A stretch of DNA of 64,000 nt from Colias croceus. Taxonomy: Eukaryota; Arthropoda; Insecta; Lepidoptera; Pieridae. The notes under the pieces are model-generated. The model did not search any database, was not told where the DNA came from, and saw nothing but the letters and a program-made list of their open reading frames with translations. Below are positions 44,535 to 57,607 of the stretch, piece by piece; the stretch's first letter is position 1; every line of letters starts with the position of its first letter. A program made the translations under genes and the position numbers. The stretch covers positions 930,001 to 994,000 of the forward strand of contig NC_059542.1 of assembly GCF_905220415.1 (NCBI RefSeq). Reading direction: 5' to 3'.

Positions 44535-47500
44535 TTGGCAAGTACTTGCTTACCAAACAATCACTGTCCAATGAAATTAGGTAAATGGTATCTACTTTTG
44601 TGATCATTCAACGTTATAAACTTTACAAATCAAAGTAAAGTTAAAAAAAACATGGCTATAAAAATAAGCTCAATTATCAAGTCGTGTAGTTTACTCATAA
44701 TTTCACCGCTTCGCGCATTTCGATGTGTGTGTGAGCCGTGCACGTGTAGTAGTAAGACTCAATACCTAAAATTGATGCGCGTCAATTTGTAAATACGTCC
44801 TTAAACCAATAATCTGGCTTTTCAGCGATACTTTATTTGATTAATTTCAACTTAATTCAAAATAAAGACTACATCAGTTTTAACATTTAACATATAAGAC
44901 AGAAATCCTCGATACACATAAGGAGAAATTCATATTAAAAACATTCTAAATACTTGCACCGTACCAACATTTACTACTACGTACTAATATCCCAAATGCA
45001 GTATAAAAATGAAAAAGCGAGTGTATTTGAAATAGTTTAACAGTCGATTCGGCTCACAGCACGCACAAATCGGTTTACATGCTGACATGAGCCGGGAACG
45101 TGACCAGGGTATTGCGTTGTTATATTTAAAACGATTCGGGATTTTTGTAATAAGGTTATTTTTTAATGTTGGAAAAAGTTTTGTTATGCGTTTTATTGAT
45201 TTTATTTTAGAGTACCTAGTTAGATTTGAGATTAGATTTGAGATAGTTAGATTTGAGATCATTTGCTGAATGAACAGTCATAAATCAATCACGCTTTCAA
45301 GAGGGGTAACATTTTTAACATCACAATGTTAAATAAAAAAGAATGGAAGAAAGTTATGAAAGTAGGTATTAGTACATATCGTGAAATATACTTTAAAAGC
45401 TTAGTAATAAAAATAAAATGTAGGCTTAGGTACAATTTGCTTCTGCAACTAATTTGTAGATACTGTATACTCAACGACATACAACCAACCAGAAAAGGAC
45501 TGTTACAATGATATCTGTTTCACAGAAATTGTTATATAAAGTACATTAAGGCTTTAATCCATCTATAAATAAGCTGGAATAGCATACAACTTGTAATTAA
45601 TAAAAGTAAATACAAAAAACAACATATAGCAAACACAACAAGATTACAGTGTAATTAATGTGTCATGAGCCTCATTAAGGGCGCAGTGGATTTTGTTTTA
45701 TTAAATTATAAAATAGTGTCCTTTCAACGATATTAATATTATGACACGGTGTCCGACAGTGACGCCGCAGGGAAGGACAGGGACGGATTCCGTTGTTTGT
45801 AATTTTCACCTCTATTTTAGTGGTTAGAGTATGTGTTGTCGAGAGTGATAGTAGGTAACATATATTTTATATTGTTACATTTGGCCTGCATTACATCTTT
45901 CAACAGCAACACTTATTTTTATTTATGTTTTTTGTCGAAATATCTGTGAATCAGTTTTCCATTGGGCACGCTTGTGTTAAAAATGTTTTTTTTTTTCAAT
46001 ACACTTAATACATTTTCTTTTCCTGAACAATACAAGTTGGTATATTACACATACGTTTGTTGTTTCGACTTTCGATATCATAATAATAGAATATATAAAA
46101 TACAGAATTTATAGAGTAGAATCCAGCCCTGTGTTTAGATATCATCCTGTATTGGAGTTGCATTTTATAACGTCCACGTAAAACACGAATGATGGATTAT
46201 AAACAACAATTTATAATTTGTTGACTCTCATCGTGCAAAACATGACTTTTTCAAAGTATGCAAAACTTCTTTGCATAAAATAATGTTTGATAAAAAATAT
46301 AATTTATGCTAGCTGAAGTAACAATTAAGTACGACAACAAAATAACTTTTCAATAGAATTGAATAGTTCTGATTACTCAAAACCTTTTAATTAAAATAAG
46401 AAATTTACTAAATAGACCACTAAATACGAACATTCAAGTATACTTTTCGCAAACAAAAACAATTGTATACGAAATTATTTAAATTGCGACTAACTTAAAA
46501 ATCATAAACAACCACAGCATTTAATTAATATAATTAAACTTTCCGGCAACAGAGTGTCATAACAACGATAAAATTTCAACAAAAACAAACAAAATCTCTC
46601 CGTCGGAATAGAATTTAGAATTATGCAAATGGTTGCAAATCCAATGAGCAAAGATTATTACGCAGACACAGCAAATGCTTTTTGAAAATAAATACGCTAA
46701 TTCAACGTTTTATTGTCTACGTTTTTAAAATGAAAATATCATTTTTTAAAGGGCGTTCTGATCTTGTTCTGATAGGATTTTTGGAAATGATTTTCTTTCC
46801 CGTTCATGTATCAGTATTTCTTGAAATGGTCCTTGATATGTACTATTACCTATTTACTTCTAAATAGTAAATTCCACCTATATAGCACATGTTTATAGTT
46901 ACACTAAATATTACAGTGTATGTGACAGCTTGATAACACGAAATAAATATGTACCTAACCAATTTAACGTATATCTTCCGTTAGTATAGGCTGGCTTGTC
47001 CCTAGCGGATATTTGGTGCTATATTACACGTTCACGATTTACTATATTTTCAGATTTATAACTTTTAAGATACATTGTACAACCTATATACATTATATAC
47101 CTATAATACAATCAATAATGATCTAAATTAGCTTTAATATTGCTATGAAACAAAGAATTTATCTATTTTAAATTTAATTGAAAACCATATTATAAATACT
47201 TGCACCTATTTACATCCGGCGTATCTTCACGATATTTCTTTTAATAATAATGATCATTGATCATATCATTGAATAAAGAAATGTCTTAGTTTCAGAAAAG
47301 CATAACAATCCATATATTCAACACCAACTTTGGTAAAACTCTATGCCATATCTGCCAAAACGCTATTATTTGATATCCCGTAATATTTCTGTAGCGAATT
47401 CGCATACGTAAAATTTGAAACGGGATATTTCTTACTCCTTTGATTAAACCATGTGTGTATTTATTAATATTTTATATATAAGGAATATTAATTATTATGT

Positions 47501-47545
47501 CTCATTTGAGTATCAATGCTTTTAAGTTTCCACGTAATATATTTA
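44535..47545. other. No recognisable gene
   Basis: AT-rich. A small tandem of AGATTTGAGATT-type units lies at 45219-45260 and explains the short open frame there. A GC-richer patch at 45740-45800 has no frame. Confidence 0.4.
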
Positions 47546-47805
47546 CTAGCTTTCCACCCGCGGCTTTGCCCACGTTTTCAGAGAAAAACCCGCATAATAC
47601 CCGTTTCCGTAGAATTTCCGGGATAAAACCTATCCTATGTGTTAATCCAACTTTCCCTTTATATGTGTGCTGAATTTCATTGTAATCGGTTCAGTAGTAT
47701 TTGCGTGAAAGAGTAACAAACATACATATTACATAGGTACCTACCTACACAATTACACATACATCCATCCTCACAAACTTTCGCATTTATAATATTAGTA
47801 GGATA
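47546..47805 (-). mobile_element. Helitron-like element
   Basis: On the + strand it runs from CTAGCTTTCCACCCGCGGCT to TCGCATTTATAATATTAGTA. A short ACATACATATTACATAGGTA insertion interrupts the tetranucleotide run. Confidence 0.68.
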
Positions 47806-48355
47806 GGATAGGATTTATTATGTCTCTATTGTATTTTTTTTGAATATTGTTTCCACAAACGTAAAGTTCAACGATTTAATTAAATAAAAAAATAAACATG
47901 AACAGTTAGGTTTCACTACTCGCTGATATTGTATTTATTTGACACTTTTTGACGTAAATTTTCAAACAATAGTATATGTACTAATTGAAAGATAAAGCTA
48001 AAGAAAACATACCCAGAAGCCTGGACCTGTTTCTAATCGATTAATTTACTAATCTAGTGGTGATCTTGAGGGCACATTCTACCCCAAAGATAAGTGAAGC
48101 AAACCCAATTGAACAAACCTCTATATTAATCAAATAATCAGAAACACTTGTCGCGCTACGGTCCATCTAGGGTTGTCACCTAAATTGTGAATTTTCCGCG
48201 AGTACCTATATCTTAAAACTGTACTTATAAAATAGTGATAACGATGTGTGATTAATTAAAAAATAGACTTTTATTAATATAAAAGGTTTCTCTATTTGTA
48301 ATACATGAAACAGGGAAACTTTAAGAAATCTGTTTATCTCGCAACTATAATATAA
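47806..48355. other. No recognisable gene
   Basis: AT-rich. Nothing was recognised. Confidence 0.4.
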
Positions 48356-48530
48356 CTAGCGGTTTCCCGGCCTCACCCGTGGTACCTAAATGTTTACGTT
48401 TTCTCTCCTCAGAACTATATCGATTTCTCTCCAAAAGAACCATTCTCGTACTTCAAAGAATATTATAAAAAAAGAAATAACGAACCGTTCAACCGTTCTA
48501 GAGTTTTGCGTATAGCAAGATGTCATTATT
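48356..48530 (-). mobile_element. Degenerate Helitron-like fragment
   Basis: It begins CTAGCGGTTTCCCGGCCTCA on the + strand with a GC-rich end, then diverges. The far end is not clear. Confidence 0.3.
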
Positions 48531-51500
48531 TTATAATTTAGATTTACTTGGTTTATCTTTTTCTCATGTTTCTATTTCTCAATACTTGATATTTATTAGA
48601 ATTGGCAACCCTTAGTTAACTTGACAACAGCTCATTTCACCGCACACTACATTTCACTCAGGCCATCCGACGAACATTTCTATTGGTTGAAATTATTTCT
48701 CCTCTATTGACAATTATTATTGCTTCAGCATTCCCGAGAAAATAACAATATTTCACAGAGCTTTTCATGTCGATTTGTTTCAAACTTAGAAAGAAAATGT
48801 TATTGTTATTATAACAACGCAAGGAAAATTTGAGTTCTATTGTTTCTTGTTTGATTGTTGTTTGACTTTACAGGCAAATGAGTGTTAATAACATTAATAA
48901 TGCCATTATTGTTTTAAATCATTGGTTGGCTTTACTTTAAAAGTAGCGACCATTTCCTGCTCTCTGCTGTGAATACTGAAAGAGACATAATATAATAATA
49001 AGCAAAAGCCTATAAATATGAACTGAAATTTTATTCCTATGATAGTACACTACGCCACAACTCGAAATTTCGCCAATAAAACACACAGAAAAATATAACG
49101 AGCGTATATTTAAACGTTTCACCGCATAGTTACAAAGTCCTTAAATGCGGCTATTACAGCGCAAAATGTGTTTTAATTTTCGCAGCGGGCAACAATTTAC
49201 GAGCGCTCCTTACCTTTAAACAACTATGGAACTTGGCAACGATACAAATCAGAATTTATAGCTGTATGTTTTATAACTAGTGTTACGTGAGGTCTTAAAA
49301 ACGTTACGTCAGTGTCCAGGTAGAGGTTTTGTAGGGAAATGCAGACCTTGTTTGTTGGAGACTTTGTTTTTAACAGACGGTGGAAAAAAGCTGCAATATA
49401 AAAGCTATTATCTTAACAAAGGTAGGCAAGAGATGTAATACAATTAATAAAATGTGGATGATAGAAAATGATGCTACTAGGCGACTGATTCCATTCCAAA
49501 CTTTCGAACAATCACAGTTATTTTGATGTTATAATTAACTAACGTCTTCTTTAGAAATAATACAAGAATGGAAAAAAATCGACCAAGAGGCAGTCTTCGA
49601 AGACAGCAAGATGAAAGACGCGTTTTAGAATTTTTTTCATATTTTATGTATGGTCTACAATTAATTATTATAGTCGTAGCAAGTCACAACGTAACTCCCA
49701 AAATACGCAAGGATCTTACGTGTATGATAATACAATACACACGCTATGTATGTATGTTCTCTCGTTTAGCTAATTGTTCGCAATTAAGCAGTGCTGTTAA
49801 TTTACGAATTCCCGTCAGCAATATTAGCATCTAGAATGCAATTAATCACAGCAATTTGGTGGTATTAGACTTGTTAACGAGTCGTGTAAATATTGATCTG
49901 AACAATTAAAATGAATTGAGAAAGCGAAACCTTGGACACTTCGTTTTAGAACTTTACGAAAATTATTTACTTAAAAAATATATCAAACGACAAAGAAGAA
50001 GTATTAAAAAAAAAAACAATAATACTTACTCTTATGTAAAAGTGTACAATACTACGAAATCACTGAACGATTTGAACACTGAAAAGCATCTATAGCAAAG
50101 AGAAAAATGCAATTTTATACTTCTATTTATCAAGCTCTTCAAATTCACAATCACGGTAAGCGATTTTCCATTCGAATAGGCAATATTATAGTTTATACAA
50201 ACACTTGTGAACCAATCTGTGACACGTGTCGTCTTATATCTCAATTTTATCGCCACTTATTACCCTCCAAATCGAGCAAAAAACAATCAAATATAACCCC
50301 TATCCATTTGGTATAAAAGCGATAATCGCCTGTGAATTTCGTGGGATTTATTTGATTTTTCTTAAAGTGCTAGATGAATTAAATATTAATATCCTGTGAA
50401 AACGACATCTAAGTATTTGATATCACATGTGGTTGTGTTGGATATGTTTGCTATTAACTCACACTGTGACATGTTTATCGAGTGTTTTATTATAATAAGA
50501 ATGGATGAATGAAATAAATTAATAAATTCATGCACTCATACATTAATACTACACAAAAATCTATACAATAAATACGCAATGTCTTATAGCTGCAGTAGCA
50601 TTTCCGACGATCTTGATGATCTTGAAGTAGAGAAAATCCTGTAAGAGAAACAGCAAATAAAAAGACAATAAATGTTCATTTGTCAAAAATATAAAATATT
50701 ACTCAATCAGATAAACCATTTCACTAATTTCTCAGTAAAATAGAACTTATTACAAAATACATTCAGCAAACCTCGGATTATTTCATTTATTAGTAGGACA
50801 CGCAACATCATTTTGAACATACCATTCTCAATAAAAAAATCTAACAATGCACCAATCTAAACCAATACCTGTCAATTATTTTAACAAATCGTTAAAAAGT
50901 TAGCGCTTCGATATTGTATGAAAAATGATCATCATTTCGCCAGTCATCTTATTGGCAATTCATTAATCACAAGCGACTTATATTGAGGAGTTATCTGACG
51001 GTTAACATTTACTTAACGGTGTTCCCTTATCGTTTTATCTTTTGCTAAAGATGGTGTGGATATAATTGTGTGACCAATCATTAATAAAAAAATGTAAGGA
51101 CGTGTTTGACTGAAATTTAATAATTAAAATTACTTTAATATCGACTCAAGCGAAATCTCTTTGGCAAATTTAATAATTAAACGATTCTAAAATATAAAAC
51201 TGCAGCTTTACTAGGCAAATTTAACCGGACCGTAACCCTTAAAAAGTAAGGTTTAAAAGTACAAATTATTTTATTTTATAACAAAAAGGACATTCAATTT
51301 TATTAAAAAAACAATTTTTTCAAACTAGCGAAAGATCTTAATATTGAATCGATACTCATAAAATGATCACCTTCAGCTTCAAACGAATGTACTATAAAAA
51401 TATTCTCATTTCTCTTGCACAATTTAAAGCTCCCATTACACACCATCAAATATTTCATCCGCACTCGGAAAATGAAATAACAAACAAAATGACAATTATT

Positions 51501-51727
51501 CACGATAAGTTCTTTCAAGTCTCCGAAATACTCGGAACTAAATAACCATTTGATGTAGCCGTGCCAAATGCTCATGTCACGTTTAACTTGCCATGAATAG
51601 AAAAACATCCGCTGAATGAAATTGAATGTCACATGTGGTTCCGTACTGCGCGGAATGTGGAAATCTTCAAGATTTGGTTGTACATAGTTTATGATTTAGA
51701 ACTATATCTTTACGTTTGTATAGGTTA
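48531..51727. other. No recognisable gene
   Basis: AT-rich. Overlapping frames on both strands at 51303-51632 and a frame at 49568-49834 show no motifs. Nothing was identified. Confidence 0.4.
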
Positions 51728-51938
51728 GGCTGGTTGCAGAGCTTGACCGACCATCAGTGCGTACTTCAGTCGCGCTTGTCATATGTATGGAAATTAATAA
51801 AACCGTTCACAGCTAGACCGACCATACGCACGCGTATAATTGTCATGCGCATTAGTGTCATAGTCATACAATTGTTGATGCGTATCGTCAGGACCGACGG
51901 TATACGCACTGACGGTCAGTCAAGCTCTGCAACCAGCC
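51728..51938. mobile_element. MITE with TTA target duplication
   Basis: The inverted ends are GGCTGGTTGCAGAGCTTGAC on the left and GTCAAGCTCTGCAACCAGCC on the right, and both arms contain CCGACCATCAGTGCGTA/TACGCACTGACGGTC-like sequence. TTA flanks both sides (51725-51727 and 51939-51941). It is Harbinger-like by duplication length. Confidence 0.82.
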
Positions 51939-51941
51939 TTA

Positions 51942-52800
51942 TGTTTAGTAGAAACAAGTGCTTTATAGTCATGTGGCTAAATCGCAAACTGAGAGGGGTG
52001 AAATCCCTTGTATATATCAATGTGTTTGTATTCTGATCTGTTTGATGAAAAATTTGATATCTCTTCATATAATAATATCTAGTCGCTTTGATATTTTTGT
52101 TTTAGTTTGAAGTGAATTCTGTACACGAATTAAAACGATTTACAATCGATAATTAAGTGATACTTATGTTGTGAAAAAAATGTCAAATATTAATGAAATA
52201 GCTCTTTTATTAAACTTTACATATTAAATGAAATCCTGCACAGTCAGTAAACTTCCACATCCAAACATTTTCATTTACAAAAGGTAATTCTGTAGTTCGT
52301 TAAAGTTGCCATCTAAGCGTGCTTTGGATGCAATGGCGGGTGACTCTCTTTACAATATATTTAGAAAACTTTACAAATAAATTCGTAGCACTTTCCGGGA
52401 TATTGTTTACCTTATATAAACACATAATAGTATCTCTGCAATGTTATGGGTGTTTTAACAGTACTATGAATATCAAATTAAATCGACTCTATCATTGGAA
52501 ATAAAATAAGCGAAAATATTGTGTGTATCACATCTTTATTGAAAAAAAAAAATAAGTGGACGCGTGGCAACTTCTGAACATCTTCTGCCTAGCTTATCTG
52601 CCAGTTAAAATGGTAAATATGAATTGAAATAAAACGAAATAATCAGTAGGTAAGTGACCAAACCTAACCACAGATTAGATAATTGTTTGCCCTAACGGTC
52701 ATTTATTGATGTTGATGTTGTATAGGTTGATTTAATTTCTTTCTCTCTACACAGTTACATTAAACGAAATTATGGACTTGGATTCTATTTATATAACAAT
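51942..52800. other. No recognisable gene
   Basis: AT-rich. Nothing was recognised. Confidence 0.4.
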
Positions 52801-52991
52801 AGCTGCGCTCCGCAGTTTCACCCGCGTGGCTCCGCTTCTGTTGGTCTTAGCGTGATGATATATAGCCTATAGCCTTCCTCGATAAATGGGCTATCCAACA
52901 CTGAAATAATTTTTCAAATTGGACCCGTATTTCTTGAGATTAGCGCGTTCAAACAAACAAACAAACTCTTCAGCTTTATAATATAAGTATT
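52801..52991 (-). mobile_element. Helitron-like element, GCTGAAGA subfamily
   Basis: On the + strand it has AGCTGCGCTCCGCAGTTTCA, GCGTGGCTCCGCTTCTGTTG, TTCCTCGATAAATGGGCTAT and the end TTCAGCTTTATAATATAAGT. The CTAG end is mutated. Confidence 0.68.
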
Positions 52992-53210
52992 GATAATATA
53001 AACAAAACAAAAACAACCTTTAACCTAATAACGGTCCCAAATCTTTAGCCAAAGCGTTAAACAGAATCGGCTTGACACATTAAACATCAGGTCACGTAGC
53101 ATCCTTGAGGCAATGTTATTAGCACAATATAGAACCTTGTGTAATATTTTTTGGGCGACTCTTGTAGGGTTTAATAACGCTTTCAGTTGTAATACACTAT
53201 AACAAATTTT

Positions 53211-53870
53211 ATGATGGGTGTGTGAAGAGGGATTATCTTTTAGAACTCATCATTTGTGTAGCATGGATAGATGATGAGATGTTTTTTTTTATTTAAATTC
53301 TGTTGCATATTTTCTTTATACAAGATGCACAATGAACATTGAATGAATGAATGTAGAGAATATTCTTCGCCCATCCGTGAGTTCCTGAAACAAACACAAA
53401 AAAACACAGTTTAATGATGTATTACTTAGAAGTTAGAACCTATTGATTAAGTTACTATACGGTCTATTTATATAATGTATAAATAGACCGTATATGCGAT
53501 ATCTTATCCACTTCGGACTATTATTATTATTAGCTTTAGAATATGATGGGTGTGTGAAGAGGGATTATCTTTTAGAACTCATCATTTGTGTAGCATGGAT
53601 AGATGATGAGATGTTTTTTTTTATTTAAATTCTGTTGCATATTTTCTTTATACAAGATGCACAATGAACATTGAATGAATGAATGTAGAGAATATTCTTC
53701 GCCCATCCGTGAGTTCCTGAAACAAACACAAAAAAACACAGTTTAATGATGTATTACTTAGAAGTTAGAACCTATTGATTAAGTTACTATACGGTCTATT
53801 TATATAATGTATAAATAGACCGTATATGCGATATCTTATCCACTTCGGACTATTATTAGCTTTAGAATAT
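53211..53870. repeat. 332-bp direct tandem duplication
   Basis: Copy 1 spans 53211-53542 and copy 2 spans 53543-53870. They appear identical apart from the number of TTA units near the end (two fewer in copy 2). Each copy carries a near-perfect hairpin, TATACGGTCTATTTATATAA followed by TGTATAAATAGACCGTATA (about 53457-53494 and 53789-53826). The near-identity implies a recent event. Confidence 0.92.
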
Positions 53871-54067
53871 GTATGTCGTGTTCGTCGAAATGCAGAGCGT
53901 CTACCAAATTAAAATATATAGTGTCCACGCCTACTTGGGACACAAAACCTCTACCTTAAGTTTATCCACTTGGACGACACCTATAATGAAACAGATGCAC
54001 TCCTATCTGCATGAAAACGCATAAAGTCTATCTGAAATACGTTCTATTCCTATCTAATTTAATCCAG

Positions 54068-54166
54068 TGACATCAGCCATAGGTGCTTGTTACAACGACA
54101 TTGACGGATGGGAATTGAGTTGCCGTCAGTCATACTGCACCGAGATTGGAGATCCCCGTGTCGAGT
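54068..54166 (+). CDS. Candidate isolated Cys-rich exon, unknown gene
   Basis: I do not recognise the family. The stretch has an acceptor (taatccag), a strong donor (GAGT|gtaagt) and an open frame of phase 1-1. It encodes about 33 residues containing AIGACYNDIDGWELSCRQSY and CTEIGDPRVE. Three Cys lie in the exon, and the split codon could make a fourth. Its GC content stands well above the surroundings. It looks like part of an extracellular Cys-rich domain. No partner exon was found within the window, so the gene may have long introns or this may be a relic. Confidence 0.5.
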
Positions 54167-55289
54167 GTAAGTGTTGAACTGTATGAAATTTTGCTGTTAC
54201 TTGTTTTGGTGGCGTAATACGAGACAGTCTGCAGGCATTGGTCTGATTGTGTTTACAGATTACTACATAGTTACTACGTTAAAAATTTGTCTTATTGGGG
54301 TTTGGATTTCAGAACCATAAAAGGTTCATGCTACAGACTGGAAAACTTCGTTGTGTATTATGATTCTACAAAAAACGGTTTTCGGGGGGGTTCTGCATAA
54401 AATTTGGCACAGTGCTAGTTTTGGAAAGCACTAAAAAGTCTTTCATTCATATAAACAGTCGCTTATTACTGCAGTTTAGTTATTATCATATTGACATTAA
54501 GATTCTAATGTAAAGAATATACGAAAATCTGGATTTTACAAATTAAAATTCTGATAGAGGTAGTCTGATATAAAGAATATTAGAAATTCTATTTATCTTA
54601 AACTATTATGAGTATAATAAACACGAATTAGTTGTAATAATAGACGTATACGTAAAAACACACTAAATTGTTGATTGTAGACAATAGTCAATAGTCAGAT
54701 AATGATTCACAATAGGCTAATGAACTTATCACATGAGATCGCATCAGATCGTAATGCTAATTGTTTAAGTCAATGTAAATACGTTTATGAAATTGCTAAT
54801 TATTGGACGTGTCGTTGATTATTCATTCAATTAACTCGTATTGTTAATGAGACAGCTTCATAGTGTATTTTATGTTTTTAAACACAGGCATATTTTTTTG
54901 TAGGCATTTTAAAGTTATAGTTCACTTTTACTTTTACTAAATATTACAATACATCATACACTATAAATCTTATGTTTTCTATTGCAATCTGCAGTTAGAG
55001 ATTGCTGCAACATTAAGATAGACCAACAGGAACACATGTATGATTTGTTTATTTAGTTGAATGACCACACTCGCTCTTCACAGCATTACATGATTTTGAT
55101 GAAGAAAAATAAGTTACAATAATTATTATGCAATAATTTTTTTTTCTTGTTATTAGCAATTATCGGTAAAAATACATTATTTCAACATTGTTTACGCGTC
55201 AATTAGATTTTATTTTCTTATGTTATTTTATTGTAAATTCTTCAGTAAAAATTAAAATATCACTACATAATGTATTTCACTATCATACA
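54167..55289. other. No recognisable gene
   Basis: AT-rich and consistent with an intron following the exon at 54068. Nothing was recognised. Confidence 0.4.
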
Positions 55290-55478
55290 TAGTGTAATAC
55301 AAAGTCGCTTCCCGCTACATCTGTCCATCTGACCCTATGCATGCTTAGAATTTTAAAGCTACGCAGTGCTCTGATGCATTTTTTATATATATAGAGTCGC
55401 TCTTGACGAAGGTGTTACAATACAATTTGTTCAGTTTTAGATAAAGCGGGAAAAGCCACTGGTAGAAATCTTGTCATA
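55290..55478 (+). mobile_element. Degenerate Helitron-like element, second subfamily
   Basis: It has ACAAAGTCGCTTCCCGCTAC, ATTTTAAAGCTACGCAGTGC and AGATAAAGCGGGAAAAGCCA. It matches the 2440 element throughout with many changes, and the GC-rich end is eroded. Confidence 0.55.
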
Positions 55479-56248
55479 ATATAAACCACAACACTAACAA
55501 CCAGTATGAACCAAAAATACAATCTCTAACCAAAAAATATAAACCAAAATAATCTCTACACAGCTAGGTATACAGTGTCACAGTACACTATCTATACGTT
55601 GATAAAATGTCCGAAGCTAAATCAATTTGGGTCCGCTTGCCCTACCGTTAATTAGGAGCTGTCAATGCGGGATTGCCGCCGCGCAAAAATGCCTGACAGA
55701 AAATTCATACGATATTTCTGGTTCGATGGCATATTTTTGATGCCTTTGGTTTTTTAGCTAGAAAATGGCGATACGATGCACCTTGAAAGTTACCTACTTA
55801 AAAAAAATTGATTTCTAGAACACGATGTTTTATAATATGCCCTTATTTATTATGACTGGATTCGGTTATAACAAATCTATTGTTAAGCAAAATTAGTAGA
55901 ACATTTGATATCATAACTTACTATGATTTATTTCCCTTACCTTCCTCATTCCACACCATTAGCACCAAATAAATTAGTTACGATGATATATGACTGATTC
56001 TTAAATTGATTTCTACCTAATAATGTCCGGACTATAAATAATATGGGATTCTCTTTCTTGCCCGCTAATTGTTTTTTTCTATTAAGGCTGTGCCAAATGG
56101 GTCTGCATTTAATGAGTCATTAGAAATGGTTTATTGAAATGTTATGGATGTGTTTTGCAAACGTACCGTTAAATAGGAATATCGACACTTTTAGTATAAG
56201 TACATAATTTTTTACTTATTATTGCGATAATCCTACAATCTGCATGCT
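55479..56248. other. No recognisable gene
   Basis: Mixed composition with a GC-richer patch at 55620-55700 (CTGTCAATGCGGGATTGCCG) but no open frame or splice pair. Confidence 0.4.
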
Positions 56249-56460
56249 CATAAACTCAAACTCAAACTCAAACATTTATTTATTCAATTAAACTTCTTCG
56301 AGAAGCACTTTTGAAACGGCAATACATATTTTTAACATTTACCACCGATTCGGAAAGCAGTATCTATGGAGAAGAACCGGCAAGAAACTCCATAGTTGCT
56401 CTTTTAAAACATTTCAGTATTACAATTTAATTTTACAAAATATGTAACAAAATATGTTAA
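56249..56460 (-). repeat. LINE-type 3' end, antisense
   Basis: On the + strand it begins with a CTCAAACTCAAACTCAAACA tail, then ATTAAACTTCTTCGAGAAGC and GAGAAGAACCGGCAAGAAAC. It is the same family as 25600-25708, here extending further into the element. No coding capacity remains. Confidence 0.65.
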
Positions 56461-56472
56461 GAATATAGAAAC

Positions 56473-56530
56473 AGCTTAGACCACATCTCAGCTTAACATC
56501 AAGCCAGATTGTGGTCAAGTGCTTCCCTAA
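56473..56530 (+). repeat. LINE 3'-end fragment
   Basis: CTTAGACCACATCTCAGCTT and GATTGTGGTCAAGTGCTTCC match the fragment at 31105-31166 in peroxidase intron 3. It ends in an A run. Confidence 0.55.
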
Positions 56531-57016
56531 TCCCAATAAAAAAAACTACCTACAACTGCTTCTTCATATGAGATGCATTTGCTCCATCTCTCACATTGAT
56601 TTTTAAATGTTCTTCAGTCACTCAAAACTATCATCAAGTAAATAAAACACATGGTAAAGCGGCAAGTACTGCCATTTCATGCGGAGCTGAAGAATGAACA
56701 ATCAGGAGTACCAAGTAATTACACACAGAGGGTGTGTGACAATGTAAAGGGGAACAACAAAAGTTTTGTTTTACTTTAATATTTCACTCCTGTCGAGGAA
56801 AGATTTCCACTGATTAAAAATGTACTTTTGACGCTCTCCCTTTATGTGCCTTTGTTTTGTTACGGCTTATATTAAAAATATGGTGACTCATAATCGGGGA
56901 ACTGTAGCATGATATATGTACTATATTGTATAAGTAGGTATGTCTTGATTGCGATTTGCAATACCCATAGGTATATTGAAATTGATATTTTTGGTTTTAT
57001 GGCATTCAATAAATTC

Positions 57017-57098
57017 GATCACGAGGCGGGACTCGAACCTGCTTCCTTTCGCGCCATTCCGGGGCGGATGCCTGACCAACTCGGCCACTCGTAACCCG
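57017..57098 (-). repeat. tRNA-derived SINE or tRNA pseudogene
   Basis: On the minus strand an A-box-like TGGCCGAGTTGGTCAGGC and a B box GGTTCGAGTCCCGCC are spaced as in a tRNA (Leu/Ser-like). The acceptor stem does not pair well and the sequence between has no normal anticodon arm, which favours a SINE head. The tail differs from the SINE at 36709. Confidence 0.6.
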
Positions 57099-57531
57099 CC
57101 AGAGCGATCTTTCAGTTTTATGTATATACCTATAGTAACTAGCTAATACATAAGAATGATGATAATATTGATTCATTAGTTATCTTTATTACAACAATAT
57201 TTCTATAAGAAAAAGTATAGGTATGTTCTCTTTCCATGGAAAAATAACACAAGAGAGATTGATGAGGTATTTGTATTATAAATTAACACTTTACTGTTAT
57301 CTATCATCATTTATCAATGATAGTGAATTTTTAAATGTATGGTAATAATGCGTTGACACTAAAAGGTTGTAAAGGTGCTCTATCCATTTGTCACGAAGTT
57401 TAAGTGATATTAATGGGTATTGAGTGATTAATTACCTTAATTTATATGAATCATCCTGACTGTTTTGTTGATCTCATCGGTTGAGTATTTAAGTACATAT
57501 TAAGAGGTCTCAGATATTATAAAAATCTTTG

Positions 57532-57607
57532 AAATCGGACCAGTAGTTCCCGAGATTATCTAGCGCTTCAAACAAACACACTTCAGCTTTATAATATTAG
57601 TATAGAT
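57532..57607 (-). repeat. Helitron-like 5' fragment
   Basis: ATCGGACCAGTAGTTCCCGA and CAGCTTTATAATATTAGTAT are the reversed start of the GCTGAAGA subfamily. The rest is missing. Confidence 0.55.

Noticed and set aside
51303..51632. 109-codon open frame on the - strand with an overlapping + frame
   Set aside because: Both strands are open over the same bases and neither shows family features, which is typical of chance in AT-rich DNA.
57017..57098. Functional tRNA gene
   Set aside because: A and B boxes are present but the acceptor and anticodon stems do not fold properly; a SINE head fits better.
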